Shown here piece by piece: positions 53,925 through 62,535 of a stretch of 64,000 bases of DNA. The DNA is from Archangium gephyra (lineage in GTDB: Bacteria; Myxococcota; Myxococcia; Myxococcales; Myxococcaceae), in the NCBI GenBank assembly GCA_003243425.1, contig QFQP01000032.1:21462-85461 (forward strand), read 5' to 3'. Every line of letters starts with the position of its first letter. The stretch's first letter is position 1. A program made the position numbers and the translations under genes. The notes beneath the pieces were generated by a model that searched no databases, was not told where the DNA came from, and saw nothing but the letters and a program-made list of their open reading frames with translations.

Positions 53925-54290
53925 TCAGACCGCCAGGTCCTTCTCGATGCTCGCCAGGTTGTGCCGCGCCATCGCCAGGTTGGCCTTCGACTTGTCGAGC
54001 GCGAGGTAGATGAAGAGCGCGTCGTTCGACGCCAGCGGGCGAAGGAGGTGGTACTGCTTGCCCAGCGTGATGAGGATGTCGTCGATGGTGTCGTTGAGGT
54101 TCAACGCCTTCATCGTCTTGCGCTTGGCGCGGACGACCTCGGTGTTGCCCGCCGCGGCGACCTCGAGGTTGAGCCCGCCAGCGCCGCCCGAGGCAGCGAG
54201 CATCATGCCGCTGTTCGAGTCGACGATGCAGGCGCCGATCGCGCCGTCGATTTCCATGAGACGAGGGAGTGCTTCTTTGGGGGTGGCCAT
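53925..54290 (-). CDS. Roadblock/LC7-domain protein
   Basis: 121 residues from ATG 54290 with AAGGAG in front. It is closely related to its neighbour: GAIGACIVDSNSGMMLAASG, MKALNLNDTIDDILITLGKQ and FIYLALDKSKANLAMARHNL. Also resembles the C-terminal roadblock part of the receiver fusion in the same operon, so the operon has three related roadblock modules. Confidence 0.88.
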   Translation of the reverse strand: MATPKEALPRLMEIDGAIGACIVDSNSGMMLAASGGAGGLNLEVAAAGNTEVVRAKRKTMKALNLNDTIDDILITLGKQYHLLRPLASNDALFIYLALDKSKANLAMARHNLASIEKDLAV

Positions 54291-54322
54291 GGTGCTGCTC
54301 CTTGAGATGTTGCAGGGGTGGT

Positions 54323-55189
54323 TCAGGTCGGAATGACCCTGTGTTCGACGAGAGGAACACTGCTCTGTACGGCCGAGGTCCAGCCGTGACGATGAAGGGC
54401 GCGCATCAGCACCGAGAAGTCGTCGCGATCGACGCAGCGCACGAGGAAGTTGAGGCCCGAGTCGCACCAGCCGACCCACACGCCGCCGTTGCGCTCGCGC
54501 GTGAACTTGAGTGACGACGAGCGGCCGTTCGAATCGGCGAGGCTCAACGCAGCCCACGCCCCGGCCGAGCTGAGCGCGCGCAGCGAGGTGTGACTGTCGT
54601 CGGGCAACTGGCAGGCCAGCAACGTGGCGCCTGGCGCGTCGAACACCGCCGAGTTGCGGTCGCCGGCGAGCGAGCGCAATTGCTCGCACGCGTTGCTCAC
54701 CAGCTCGGGCCGCGCCACGGTGCTCGCGTACGACAACAGCTCGACGGGCAGGAACGTGAACGCCGACTGGTAGCCCCGCGCGCGGTGCGGCACCCAGCGC
54801 GGTGTGGTGGTCCACGACGAGCCCGAGGCCAGCGATTCGGCGGTGTGGTGCAGCAGCGCCGCGCGCAACGCCTCGGAGCTGATGCGGCCACGCTCCACCA
54901 GCACCTCACCCATGGGCCGGCCGCGCTGACGGCACTCGATGAAGAGCGCTTCGGCTTCGTCGACGCCCAGCGGCGGCGTGCAGCTCTCGCGCAGCAGAGA
55001 GGTCAACCGGCGCTGCAGCCCCTCGGCGGCGGCCCAGCACACGCGACCCTTCTCGACGAGCACCACGCCCGAGAGCTTCGTCTCGGGGCCGAACGCCAGC
55101 GCGCCGGTCGCGTCGTCGGGCAGCCCCTCGAGCTCCGAGAGCACGCGCAGCACGTTGTCGGGCCCGGAAGGTGCGGTGACGGCGTTCAT
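54323..55189 (-). CDS. Hypothetical protein with DUF4388-like N-terminus
   Basis: 288 residues; ATG overlaps the preceding stop codon (ATGA). The N-terminal 130 residues (ALAFGPETKLSGVVLVEKGR, PMGEVLVERGRISSEALRAA) resemble the DUF4388/PATAN-type modules of gliding and polarity proteins. The C-terminal part (FTRERNGGVWVGWCDSGLNF) is unrecognised. In the GTPase-roadblock operon, so probably an adaptor. Confidence 0.6.
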   Translation of the reverse strand: MNAVTAPSGPDNVLRVLSELEGLPDDATGALAFGPETKLSGVVLVEKGRVCWAAAEGLQRRLTSLLRESCTPPLGVDEAEALFIECRQRGRPMGEVLVERGRISSEALRAALLHHTAESLASGSSWTTTPRWVPHRARGYQSAFTFLPVELLSYASTVARPELVSNACEQLRSLAGDRNSAVFDAPGATLLACQLPDDSHTSLRALSSAGAWAALSLADSNGRSSSLKFTRERNGGVWVGWCDSGLNFLVRCVDRDDFSVLMRALHRHGWTSAVQSSVPLVEHRVIPT

Positions 55190-56331
55190 AGAACGATGTC
55201 CCGTTCCACGTCGGACAGCAGGTACCGCGCCATGGCCAGGTTCGCGCGGCTGCGGTCGAGCGTGAGGAAGAAGAAGAGCTGCGGCCGACGGCGGCACAGC
55301 CGCAACAGGTGGTACTGCCGACCGAGGGTGATGACGATGTCCTCCAGCTGGTCCTCGAGCTGCATCTTGCTGATGGTGCGGCGCTTGGCCTCCAGCAACT
55401 CGACGTGACCCGCGACAACACGTTCGACCTCGCCAGCGCCAGCGTCGACCGCCGACACGCACACGCCCGCGTCGATGTCGTAGAGGGCAGCGCCCAGGAA
55501 GCCATCGACGCGCTCGAGGCGGCTCAGGTTGTCGCGCACGTTGTTGTCTCGGGCCACCGGCGCGCGCTCGAGCTCGTCGAAGGCCGAGAGCCCGAGGTCG
55601 TCGTCGTCACTCGTGGTGACACCGGCGCTCTTCTCGTCGCTCAGGCGGTACGCGTCGATGAGCAGCTCGGACAGCCCGGTGGTGATGGTGCGCGCGGCGG
55701 GAGCGGCGGTGCTCCAGCTGAAGCCGCCCGAGGTCCACGAGAGGATCTCGTTGAAGGCCTCGACGCCCACGCGCTCACCGGCGCGCGCGTCGACCACGCG
55801 ACCCGAGTCGAAGCCCACTTCACCGACCCCCGCGTCTGAGTTCACCAGCAGCGTGCCGGTGCGGTTGGCGAGCCCGTAGAGCTGCACCACTTCACCCAGC
55901 ATGCTGACGGCGATGGCGCCGCTGAAGGCCGATGGCGCGGGCTGCGCGCAGATGCGCGTCAGCGTTTCACGCAGCGCCTGGAAGGTGAACGGCTTGGGCA
56001 GGTACGCGAAGCGGCCGGCCCGGGCGTCCTGGTCGACCTGCGCGGTGGGGAACGCGGTCATCACCACCACCGGCACCGGGCCCCACTTCTGGTGAAGCCG
56101 CTGCACGAGCTCGAGGCCGTTGACGTGCGGCATGCGCACATCGGTGATGAGCGCCGTGGGCCGCTCACGTTCGATCCACGAAGCGACCTCGCGTGGGTCA
56201 GTCGAGCCCCGAATCTGGGTCGGGCCGACCACCGACGAGAGCATGCCCACGGTGGCGCTCACGAGCTCGGGCTCGTCGTCGACCATCCAGAAAGGGCCGG
56301 GAGGAAGTCCCGTGGTGCGCGGCGTCGTCAT
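55186..56331 (-). CDS. Receiver-DUF4388-roadblock fusion protein
   Basis: 381 residues from ATG 56331. The receiver (about 14-130) has FWMVDDEPELV and ALITDVRMPHVNG (Asp64) and the Lys in YLPKPF. The DUF4388-type middle (about 140-250) includes FSGAIAVSMLGEVVQLYGLA. The C-terminal roadblock domain (about 280-381) has FLGAALYDIDAGVCVSAVDA and ARYLLSDVERDIVL. This joins two-component input to roadblock/GTPase output in one chain. It is the first gene behind a sigma-54 promoter. No ribosome site is visible. Confidence 0.85.
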   Translation of the reverse strand: MTTPRTTGLPPGPFWMVDDEPELVSATVGMLSSVVGPTQIRGSTDPREVASWIERERPTALITDVRMPHVNGLELVQRLHQKWGPVPVVVMTAFPTAQVDQDARAGRFAYLPKPFTFQALRETLTRICAQPAPSAFSGAIAVSMLGEVVQLYGLANRTGTLLVNSDAGVGEVGFDSGRVVDARAGERVGVEAFNEILSWTSGGFSWSTAAPAARTITTGLSELLIDAYRLSDEKSAGVTTSDDDDLGLSAFDELERAPVARDNNVRDNLSRLERVDGFLGAALYDIDAGVCVSAVDAGAGEVERVVAGHVELLEAKRRTISKMQLEDQLEDIVITLGRQYHLLRLCRRRPQLFFFLTLDRSRANLAMARYLLSDVERDIVL

Positions 56332-56348
56332 GAGCACGACGACGCTTG

Positions 56349-56364
56349 TGCAACCGCGGGGCCA
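56349..56364 (-). promoter_or_regulatory. Sigma-54 promoter of the GTPase-roadblock operon
   Basis: On the minus strand, TGGCCC (56364-56359), five bases, then TTGCA (56353-56349). This matches the sigma-54 -24/-12 consensus TGGCAC-N5-TTGCW except for one base and keeps the essential GG and GC. The start of transcription would fall near 56338, about 7 bases before the ATG at 56331. The gene for an NtrC-type activator lies directly upstream. Confidence 0.7.
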
Positions 56365-56414
56365 GCTGCGTTTCTGATCCAACTCAGCGGATCAACGATC
56401 GCGGCGCATCAGCA

Positions 56415-56453
56415 ACCGGTCGCGATCGAACCGCACCGGTCAGGATCGAACCG
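56415..56453 (-). promoter_or_regulatory. Two activator-site dyads upstream of the sigma-54 promoter
   Basis: ACCGGTCGCGATCGAACCG (56415-56433) and ACCGGTCAGGATCGAACCG (56435-56453) are 17/19 identical and 20 bases apart. Each contains the dyad CGGT-N9-ACCG. They lie about 77-115 bases upstream of the predicted transcription start, the usual place for binding of a bacterial enhancer-binding protein. The second repeat overlaps the 3' end of the NtrC-type gene. Confidence 0.65.
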
Positions 56454-57777
56454 GTTTCAAACCATACAGCTGCAGGCGGCGGCGCAGCGCGAGGCGCGAG
56501 ATGCCCAGCCGCTCGGCGGTGCGGGTCACGTTTTCATCCGTGTCACGAAAGACCGCGACGATGTGCCGGCGCTCGACCTCTTCGAGCAGCACGGTGTCCG
56601 ACAACTTGGCGGCGCTCACCGTCTCTTCGTGCTCGGTCCACAGCTCGTGCGGCAGGTGCTGCACGCTGATGGGCTGGCCGTTCGAAAGCACCAGCGCGCG
56701 CTCGATGACGTTGCGCAGCTCGCGAATGTTGCCGGGCCACGCATGCCGCTGCAGTGCCTCGAGCGCCTCGTGCGTGAGCCCGATGGGCGGCGCGCCGAGC
56801 TCGGCCCCCAGCTTCGCCACGAAGTGGTTGGCCAGATGGGAAATGTCTTCGCGACGTTCCCGCAGCGGCGGCAAGGGAATCTCGAACACCCGCAGGCGCT
56901 CGTAGAGGTCCGCCCGGAACGCGCCCTTCTTCACCAGCTCGCGCAGGTCGCGATTGGTGGCGAACACCAGGCGCACGTCGCAGGTCACTTCTTCCGAACC
57001 ACCGACGCGCCGGAACGGGTGACCTTCGAGCACGCGCAGCAACTTGCTCTGCAGGTCCAACGGCAGCTCGCCGATCTCGTCGAGGAACAACACGCCGCCT
57101 TCGGCCTGCTCGAACAGCCCGCGGTTGCGCTTCGTAGCACCCGTGAAGGCGCCGGCCTCGTGGCCGAAGAGCTCCGATTCCATCAACGAAGGCGTGAAGC
57201 ACGCGGCGTTCGCCGTCACCAGCGGCCCCGAGCCGCGCTTGCTCAGGCGATGCACCATCGACGCTGCGACCTCTTTGCCCACGCCCGGCTCGCCGGTGAT
57301 GAGCACCGTCGTCCTGGGAGCGTTGGCCGCGGCGAGGATCAACTCCTGCGCGCGCTTCCACGCGGGCGCTTCGCCGATGGGCATGCCGACGCTTCCGACG
57401 CCTGAACGCCGCGCGCGGGCGAGCTCGACCGCCTTGTCGACGGCGTGGAACAAGGTCTGCTTGTCGACGGGCTTGGTCAGGTAGTCGACCGCGCCCTTGC
57501 GCATGGCCTGCACCACCGCGGTGGTGTCTTCGACGCCGGTCAGACAGATGATGGGCAACAGCGGGTCGGCGGCGGCGAGCTGCACGATGAGCGTCAACCC
57601 GTCGGCATCGGGTAACCGGAGGTCGAGGAACGCGACGTCGTAGCTGCCGGTCTTCACCTCGTTCACCGCGGCGACCGCCGTGTGCGCCGCGCCGACCTCG
57701 TGGCCGCCCCGCTTGAGCAGCGAGGTGAGCGCGAAGGTGTAGTTCTCGTCGTCGTCGATGAGCAGCAGTCGTGGCAT
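56440..57777 (-). CDS. NtrC-family sigma-54 response regulator
   Basis: 445 residues from ATG 57777. The receiver has IDDDENY and AFLDLRLPDADGL (Asp52). The AAA+ domain has GEPGVGKE (Walker A), GAFTGA (sigma-54 contact), FLDEIGELPLDLQ (Walker B). A Fis-type helix-turn-helix closes the protein (RTAERLGISRLALRRRLQLY). It is phosphorylated by the kinase encoded four bases upstream and activates sigma-54 promoters. Two dyads and a sigma-54 promoter just downstream make the GTPase-roadblock operon its probable target. Confidence 0.93.
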   Translation of the reverse strand: MPRLLLIDDDENYTFALTSLLKRGGHEVGAAHTAVAAVNEVKTGSYDVAFLDLRLPDADGLTLIVQLAAADPLLPIICLTGVEDTTAVVQAMRKGAVDYLTKPVDKQTLFHAVDKAVELARARRSGVGSVGMPIGEAPAWKRAQELILAAANAPRTTVLITGEPGVGKEVAASMVHRLSKRGSGPLVTANAACFTPSLMESELFGHEAGAFTGATKRNRGLFEQAEGGVLFLDEIGELPLDLQSKLLRVLEGHPFRRVGGSEEVTCDVRLVFATNRDLRELVKKGAFRADLYERLRVFEIPLPPLRERREDISHLANHFVAKLGAELGAPPIGLTHEALEALQRHAWPGNIRELRNVIERALVLSNGQPISVQHLPHELWTEHEETVSAAKLSDTVLLEEVERRHIVAVFRDTDENVTRTAERLGISRLALRRRLQLYGLKPVRS

Positions 57778-57781
57778 CTGG

Positions 57782-58801
57782 TCACCAATGTCCGCGAATC
57801 GGCGCGGCGGTCGAAGGGAGGTACACCCGGAAGGTCGCGCCCTGAGGCGCATCCACCACGTGCCGCAGCTCGCCTCCGTTCAGGCGCGTGAGGTCGCGGG
57901 CGATGGCCAGACCGAGGCCGGTGCCGTGGGCCTTGGTGGTGAAGAACGGTTCGAAGATGCGCTCGGCCAGCTCGGCGCTGACGCCGGGCCCGTCGTCACT
58001 GACCTCGATGCACACCGAGGGACCGGGGGTGCGGCCGGGGCGCACCACCACGCGCACCACGCTGCGCGCGGCGTCGAGCGCGTTCTCGACGAGGTTCACC
58101 AGCACCTGCTCGCACTGCAGCATGTCGACCATCACCGGCGGCACGTCGCCATGGGGGTGAGGCACGTCGAGCCGCACCGCGGTGTCGCGCGGGCGCAGCA
58201 GGTTGATGGCGTGTTCGACGAGCGCGGAGGCCGCGTGCAGCGAGCGCACCGGCGGTTTCGGCCGTGAGTACGCGAGCGCCTGGCGGATCAACGACTCAAC
58301 GCGCGCCACGAGGGAGGGAATGCGCGCGAGGCCGGTCTCATTTTCCGGGTCGGCCATCAGCGCTGCTTCGCTGAGCGAGAGAATCGCGGCGATGGGGTTT
58401 CGAACCTCGTGCGCAAACCCCGAGATGATGGACTCCACGGTGTTTCGCAGCTGCACCCGCGCGAGCGCCTGAGACTCTGCGAGGTACTCGTTCACCGAGG
58501 TGACGCTGGCCATCAGCGAGTCGGCCGAGACACGGCTCACGTGGATCAGCAGCGGCGTGGAGGTGCTCGCCAGGCCCAGGAAGTTGAACGGCGGCGGGCC
58601 CATCGACGCCTCCACGTCGACGGCGTCGGACGGTCGAACCAGGTCCACCAGGCGTTTGCCTTCGGACAACACCGCCAGCGGCACGGCCATCAACGCGGCC
58701 GCGGCTTCGTCGCCAGACGTGACTCGGCAGTCGGCCGTGAGCGCGAGCAACCCCACGCGAACGAGGCGGAGCGGCGACTGCGTATGATGCGTGTCGTTCA
58801 T
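57782..58801 (-). CDS. PAS-type sensor histidine kinase
   Basis: 339 residues. A PAS-like N-terminal region (about 10-120) is followed by the H-box (ISGFAHEVRNPIAAIL), N-box (VNLVENALDAA), and G-boxes (VSDDGPGVS, GTGLGLAIARDL). There are no membrane segments, so it is cytoplasmic. GGGGGG lies in front of the ATG. It lies four bases before the NtrC-type gene, forming a cognate pair. Confidence 0.92.
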   Translation of the reverse strand: MNDTHHTQSPLRLVRVGLLALTADCRVTSGDEAAAALMAVPLAVLSEGKRLVDLVRPSDAVDVEASMGPPPFNFLGLASTSTPLLIHVSRVSADSLMASVTSVNEYLAESQALARVQLRNTVESIISGFAHEVRNPIAAILSLSEAALMADPENETGLARIPSLVARVESLIRQALAYSRPKPPVRSLHAASALVEHAINLLRPRDTAVRLDVPHPHGDVPPVMVDMLQCEQVLVNLVENALDAARSVVRVVVRPGRTPGPSVCIEVSDDGPGVSAELAERIFEPFFTTKAHGTGLGLAIARDLTRLNGGELRHVVDAPQGATFRVYLPSTAAPIRGHW

Positions 58802-58983
58802 TACCCCCCAACTTCCGTGCGGCAGAACGAAGCATGTCGACGCCGATCAGCGGGAACAACGGGTACATTTCGCACCCGGGAATTCCCTGAGCCACGCCGG
58901 CGCGGAAATGGCTGCGAGCAGACCGCGCGGTGCTCCAGCGTTCCGAACCGGGGAGCTGACTGCTAAGCGCCCGCGCACGCTCG

Positions 58984-60225
58984 ATGCCGCACCTCGAATT
59001 CAACGCGTTGACCCTGCTGCTGCTGCAGATGCTGGTCATCGTGCTGCTCTCGCGAGTGCTGGCGCTGGTCACCCGCCGGCTCGGGCAGCCTCAGGTGATC
59101 GCTGAAGTGCTGGCGGGCATCGTGCTGGGGCCTTCGCTGCTGGGGCTGTTCTTTCCCGCGCTGATGACGGGGCTGTTTCCAGACAGCTCGCTGCCGGCGC
59201 TCAAGCTGCTCTCGCAGTTCGGCCTCATCTTCTTCATGTTCCTGGTGGGCCTGGAGTTCGACCCCGCGTTGTTGCGCGGCCGCGCGAAGGCCACGCTGGC
59301 CATCAGTCACGGCAGCATCGTGGTGCCGTTCATTCTGGGAGCGGGCTTCGGCGCGGCGCTGCACTCGCGCTTGAGCAGCCCGGAGGTCCCGCAGCTGACC
59401 TTCGTGCTGTTCTGCGGCATCGCGCTGAGCATCACCGCGTTCCCCGTGCTGGCGCGCATTCTCACCGAGCGCAACCTGATGCAGACGCGCGTCGGCGCCA
59501 TCGCGATCGCGTCGGCGGCGGTCGACGACGTGACGGCGTGGTGTCTGCTCGCCTTCGTGGTGGCGGTGGCGCGCGCGCAGGGGCTGAGCAGCGCGTTGTG
59601 GACGTGCGGGCTGGCGCTGGTGTTCGTGGCGCTGATGCTGTTCGTGGTGCGGCCGTTCACGCGCCGGTTGCCGCGCGGCGAAGGTGAGCTGCCCGCCGGT
59701 ACGCTGGTGACCTGTCTGGTGCTGCTGCTCGCGTCAGCGGGTGCCAGCGAGCTCATCGGCATTCACGCGTTGTTCGGCGCCTTCAGCTTCGGCGCCGTGC
59801 TGCCCAAAGAAGGTGACTTCGCAAAGCGGCTCGGCAAGCGGCTCGAGGTCATCGCCACCGTGGTGTTGCTGCCGTTGTTCTTCGCCTTCAGCGGCCTGCG
59901 CACGCAGCTTGGCCTGCTCGGTTCGGTCAACGACTGGCTGCTCACCGTGGGCCTCATCGCGCTGGCGACCCTCGGCAAGTACGGCGCGGCCACGGTGACG
60001 GCGCGCGTGACCGGCTTGTCGTGGAAGGAAGCCAACGCGGTGGGCGTGCTCATGAACACCCGCGGTCTGATGGAGCTCATCGTGCTCAACATCGGCCTCG
60101 ACCTCGGCGTCATCTCGCCGACGCTCTTCACGATGATGGTCGTGATGGCGCTGGTGACGACCGTCGCGACCACGCCATGGCTGTGGGCCCTCGGGGTCGG
60201 GCGCGACACGCCAGCGTCTTCGTAA
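58984..60225 (+). CDS. CPA2-type cation/proton antiporter
   Basis: 413 residues, about 12 membrane segments. Characteristic sequences are GQPQVIAEVLAGIVLGPSLL, GLIFFMFLVGLEFDP, AIASAAVDDVTAWCLLA (paired Asp) and VLMNTRGLMELIVLNIGLDL. Family members exchange Na+ or K+ for H+. There is no TrkA-N C-terminal domain. It is divergent from the histidine kinase with a 180-base gap. Confidence 0.9.
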   Translation: MPHLEFNALTLLLLQMLVIVLLSRVLALVTRRLGQPQVIAEVLAGIVLGPSLLGLFFPALMTGLFPDSSLPALKLLSQFGLIFFMFLVGLEFDPALLRGRAKATLAISHGSIVVPFILGAGFGAALHSRLSSPEVPQLTFVLFCGIALSITAFPVLARILTERNLMQTRVGAIAIASAAVDDVTAWCLLAFVVAVARAQGLSSALWTCGLALVFVALMLFVVRPFTRRLPRGEGELPAGTLVTCLVLLLASAGASELIGIHALFGAFSFGAVLPKEGDFAKRLGKRLEVIATVVLLPLFFAFSGLRTQLGLLGSVNDWLLTVGLIALATLGKYGAATVTARVTGLSWKEANAVGVLMNTRGLMELIVLNIGLDLGVISPTLFTMMVVMALVTTVATTPWLWALGVGRDTPASS

Positions 60226-60388
60226 GAAGAGCCGCTGGTGCAAGACAACGAATTCCCGCGTCGGCTTCTGGAAGCGAGACGGCGGCTTCGTCGGCCCCGA
60301 CGTCTTCGAGCGCTTCGATGCCGGCATTCGTCCCACCAGCCTTGACGAGCCCCACTGCGGCCCCGACCGTGCTACGCGCGGGGACGCT

Positions 60389-61504
60389 ATGGGCCTTTCC
60401 ATCGGAATCGTCGGTCTGCCGAACGTCGGCAAATCCACTCTCTTCAACGCGCTCTCGAACGCGGGCGCGCTCGCGGCCAACTACCCGTTCGCCACCATCG
60501 AGCCGAACATCGGCGTGGTGCCGGTGCCGGACGATCGCCTCGATCGCATCACCGCGCTGATCAAGCCGCAGAAGACCATCTACACGACGCTCGAGTTCGT
60601 CGACATCGCCGGCCTGGTGCGTGGCGCGTCGAAGGGTGAAGGCCTCGGCAACCAGTTCCTCGCGAACATCCGCCAGGTCGACGCGGTGCTCTACGTGCTG
60701 CGTTGCTTCGTCGACGACAACATCACGCACGTCGAAGGTTCGGTCGACCCCAAGCGCGACAAAGACGTGGTCGACACCGAGCTGTGCCTCAAAGACCTCG
60801 AGACCGTCGAGAAGCGCCGCGAGAAGACCGCGCGCACCGCCAAGGGCCCGGGCAAGGAAGGCGAGCTCGCCAAGGCCGAGCTCGTGGTGCTCGACAAGAT
60901 CAAGGCCAAGCTCGACGACGGCATTCCGGTGCGCGGCCACGGGCTGACGGAAGACGAACAGGCCATCGTGCACGAGCTCTTCTTCCTCACCAACAAGCCG
61001 GTGCTCTACATCGCCAACGTGGCCGAGTCGCAGCTGGCCTCGGCCGACACCGACAAGTACGTGGCGCAGGTGCGTGAGATCGCGAAGAGCGAGAAGGCCG
61101 AAGTGGTGGTGCTCGCCGCCGCGCTCGAGGCCGAAATCCAGTCGCTGCCCGCGGAAGATCGCCCCTCGTTCCTGAAGGACGCGGGCCTCGACGAGCCGGG
61201 CCTCAACAAGGTCGTGCGCGCGGGCTACTCGATGCTCGGGCTGCAGACGTACTTCACGGTCGGCGAGAAGGAGTGCCGCGCGTGGACCATTCGCAAGGGC
61301 TACAAGGCCCCGCAGGCCGCCGGCGTGATTCACACCGACTTCGAGAAGGGCTTCATCAAGGCCGAGGTCATGGGCTGGAAGGACCTGCTCGAGCTCGGTT
61401 CGGAAGCGGCGGTGCGCGACAAGGGCCTGCTGCGCGTCGAAGGGAAGGAATACGTGGTCGCCGACGGCGATTGCATGCACTTCCGGTTCAACGTCACCAC
61501 GTGA
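60389..61504 (+). CDS. ychF: YchF/OLA1-family ATPase
   Basis: 371 residues. GLPNVGKSTLFNALS (P-loop), DIAGLVRGASKGEGLGNQFL and IANVAE (G4 with Glu, as in this ATP-preferring family) are present. The C-terminal TGS domain ends in YVVADGDCMHFRFN. YchF binds ribosomes and influences stress responses. Core gene, typical length. Confidence 0.95.
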   Translation: MGLSIGIVGLPNVGKSTLFNALSNAGALAANYPFATIEPNIGVVPVPDDRLDRITALIKPQKTIYTTLEFVDIAGLVRGASKGEGLGNQFLANIRQVDAVLYVLRCFVDDNITHVEGSVDPKRDKDVVDTELCLKDLETVEKRREKTARTAKGPGKEGELAKAELVVLDKIKAKLDDGIPVRGHGLTEDEQAIVHELFFLTNKPVLYIANVAESQLASADTDKYVAQVREIAKSEKAEVVVLAAALEAEIQSLPAEDRPSFLKDAGLDEPGLNKVVRAGYSMLGLQTYFTVGEKECRAWTIRKGYKAPQAAGVIHTDFEKGFIKAEVMGWKDLLELGSEAAVRDKGLLRVEGKEYVVADGDCMHFRFNVTT

Positions 61505-61510
61505 GCTGAC

Positions 61511-62497
61511 ATGACCCTCAAGCTGCGGTTCCTCGCGCGCGCGCGATTGTGGTCCGAGGTCGTCGTCACCGGTGGTGACCGCGTCTTCGTGGCCACGACC
61601 GAAACGCCCGCGCCGGGAACGCAGCTGGAGATCGAAGTCGAAACGCCGGAGCTCGAGGCGCCGCTCTTCATCAACGTGACGGCGCTCGAGGTACGGCCCC
61701 TGTCACCCGGGCTGCCCGCCGGCATCTTCGTGAAGGTCGACGCGCCGTCGTTGGAGCGGTGCCGCGCGGTGGTGGCTGATCACGACGAATCGGCGCGCAT
61801 CACGGGCCGCACTGAAGCGCGCGCCGATTGTGATCTGCCCTCGCGGCTGGTGTCTCCGCTCGAGATGCACGGCTGCGCCACCAAGAGCCTGTCGGCCTCT
61901 GGGCTCACGTTGCTGACCCCGCAGCCGCTGGTCGGTGGTGAGCAGGTGAAGGTCACGGTGCAGCTGCCGCTCAGCGGTGAGCTGCTGGTGAGCGGGACCG
62001 TGTTGTGGACGCGTACGGAGCTGTCGCTCGCGGGCATCAAGTTGTCCGACGGTGACACCGCGATGTCGGCGCGACTGCAGGAGGCGATCGACGAAGTGTC
62101 GAGCAACCGCCCGCGCAGCGCGCTGCTGAGCCGCACGGTGCTGGTGGCCGATGACGATCCGTCGATCCTCGATTTCACGTCGCGCGTGGTGACCAAGGCG
62201 GGTCACAAGGTGCTGCGCGCCGAGCGCGGTGACACCGCGCTCGAGCTGGTGCGCACCAACCGGCCGAACCTGGTGTTCCTCGACGTGTTGATGCCGGGGC
62301 TCGACGGGCTCGAGGTGTGCCGCGCGATTCGGGCCGATGCGGCGTTGGCGAAGACGCCGGTGATTCTGCTGTCGGCCATGGGTGAAGAGCGCCTGGTCGA
62401 AGCGATGAAGCTGTGCGGCGCCGATGGGTACCTGACGAAGCCGATGCGGCTCGAAGCGGTGCGCGCGGTGTTGGCGGAACGTTTGAGTTCGAACTGA
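61511..62497 (+). CDS. PilZ-like and receiver-domain protein
   Basis: 328 residues, seven bases after ychF. Two PilZ-like beta domains cover about residues 1-200 (KSLSASGLTLLTPQPLVGGE carries the SxSxxG pattern). The C-terminal receiver has LVADDDPSILDF, LVFLDVLMPGLDGLEV (phospho-Asp) and GYLTKPMRLE. The combination suggests cyclic-di-GMP or related signals combined with phosphorylation. No output domain. Confidence 0.8.
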   Translation: MTLKLRFLARARLWSEVVVTGGDRVFVATTETPAPGTQLEIEVETPELEAPLFINVTALEVRPLSPGLPAGIFVKVDAPSLERCRAVVADHDESARITGRTEARADCDLPSRLVSPLEMHGCATKSLSASGLTLLTPQPLVGGEQVKVTVQLPLSGELLVSGTVLWTRTELSLAGIKLSDGDTAMSARLQEAIDEVSSNRPRSALLSRTVLVADDDPSILDFTSRVVTKAGHKVLRAERGDTALELVRTNRPNLVFLDVLMPGLDGLEVCRAIRADAALAKTPVILLSAMGEERLVEAMKLCGADGYLTKPMRLEAVRAVLAERLSSN

Positions 62498-62535
62498 TCA
62501 GCCGCCGTAACGAACTGCTCGCAGAAAGACGTCGG

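Noticed and set aside
56092..57405. Plus-strand 437-codon frame opposite the NtrC-type gene
   Set aside because: The minus strand encodes a complete NtrC-family regulator with GAFTGA; the plus frame has no recognisable features.
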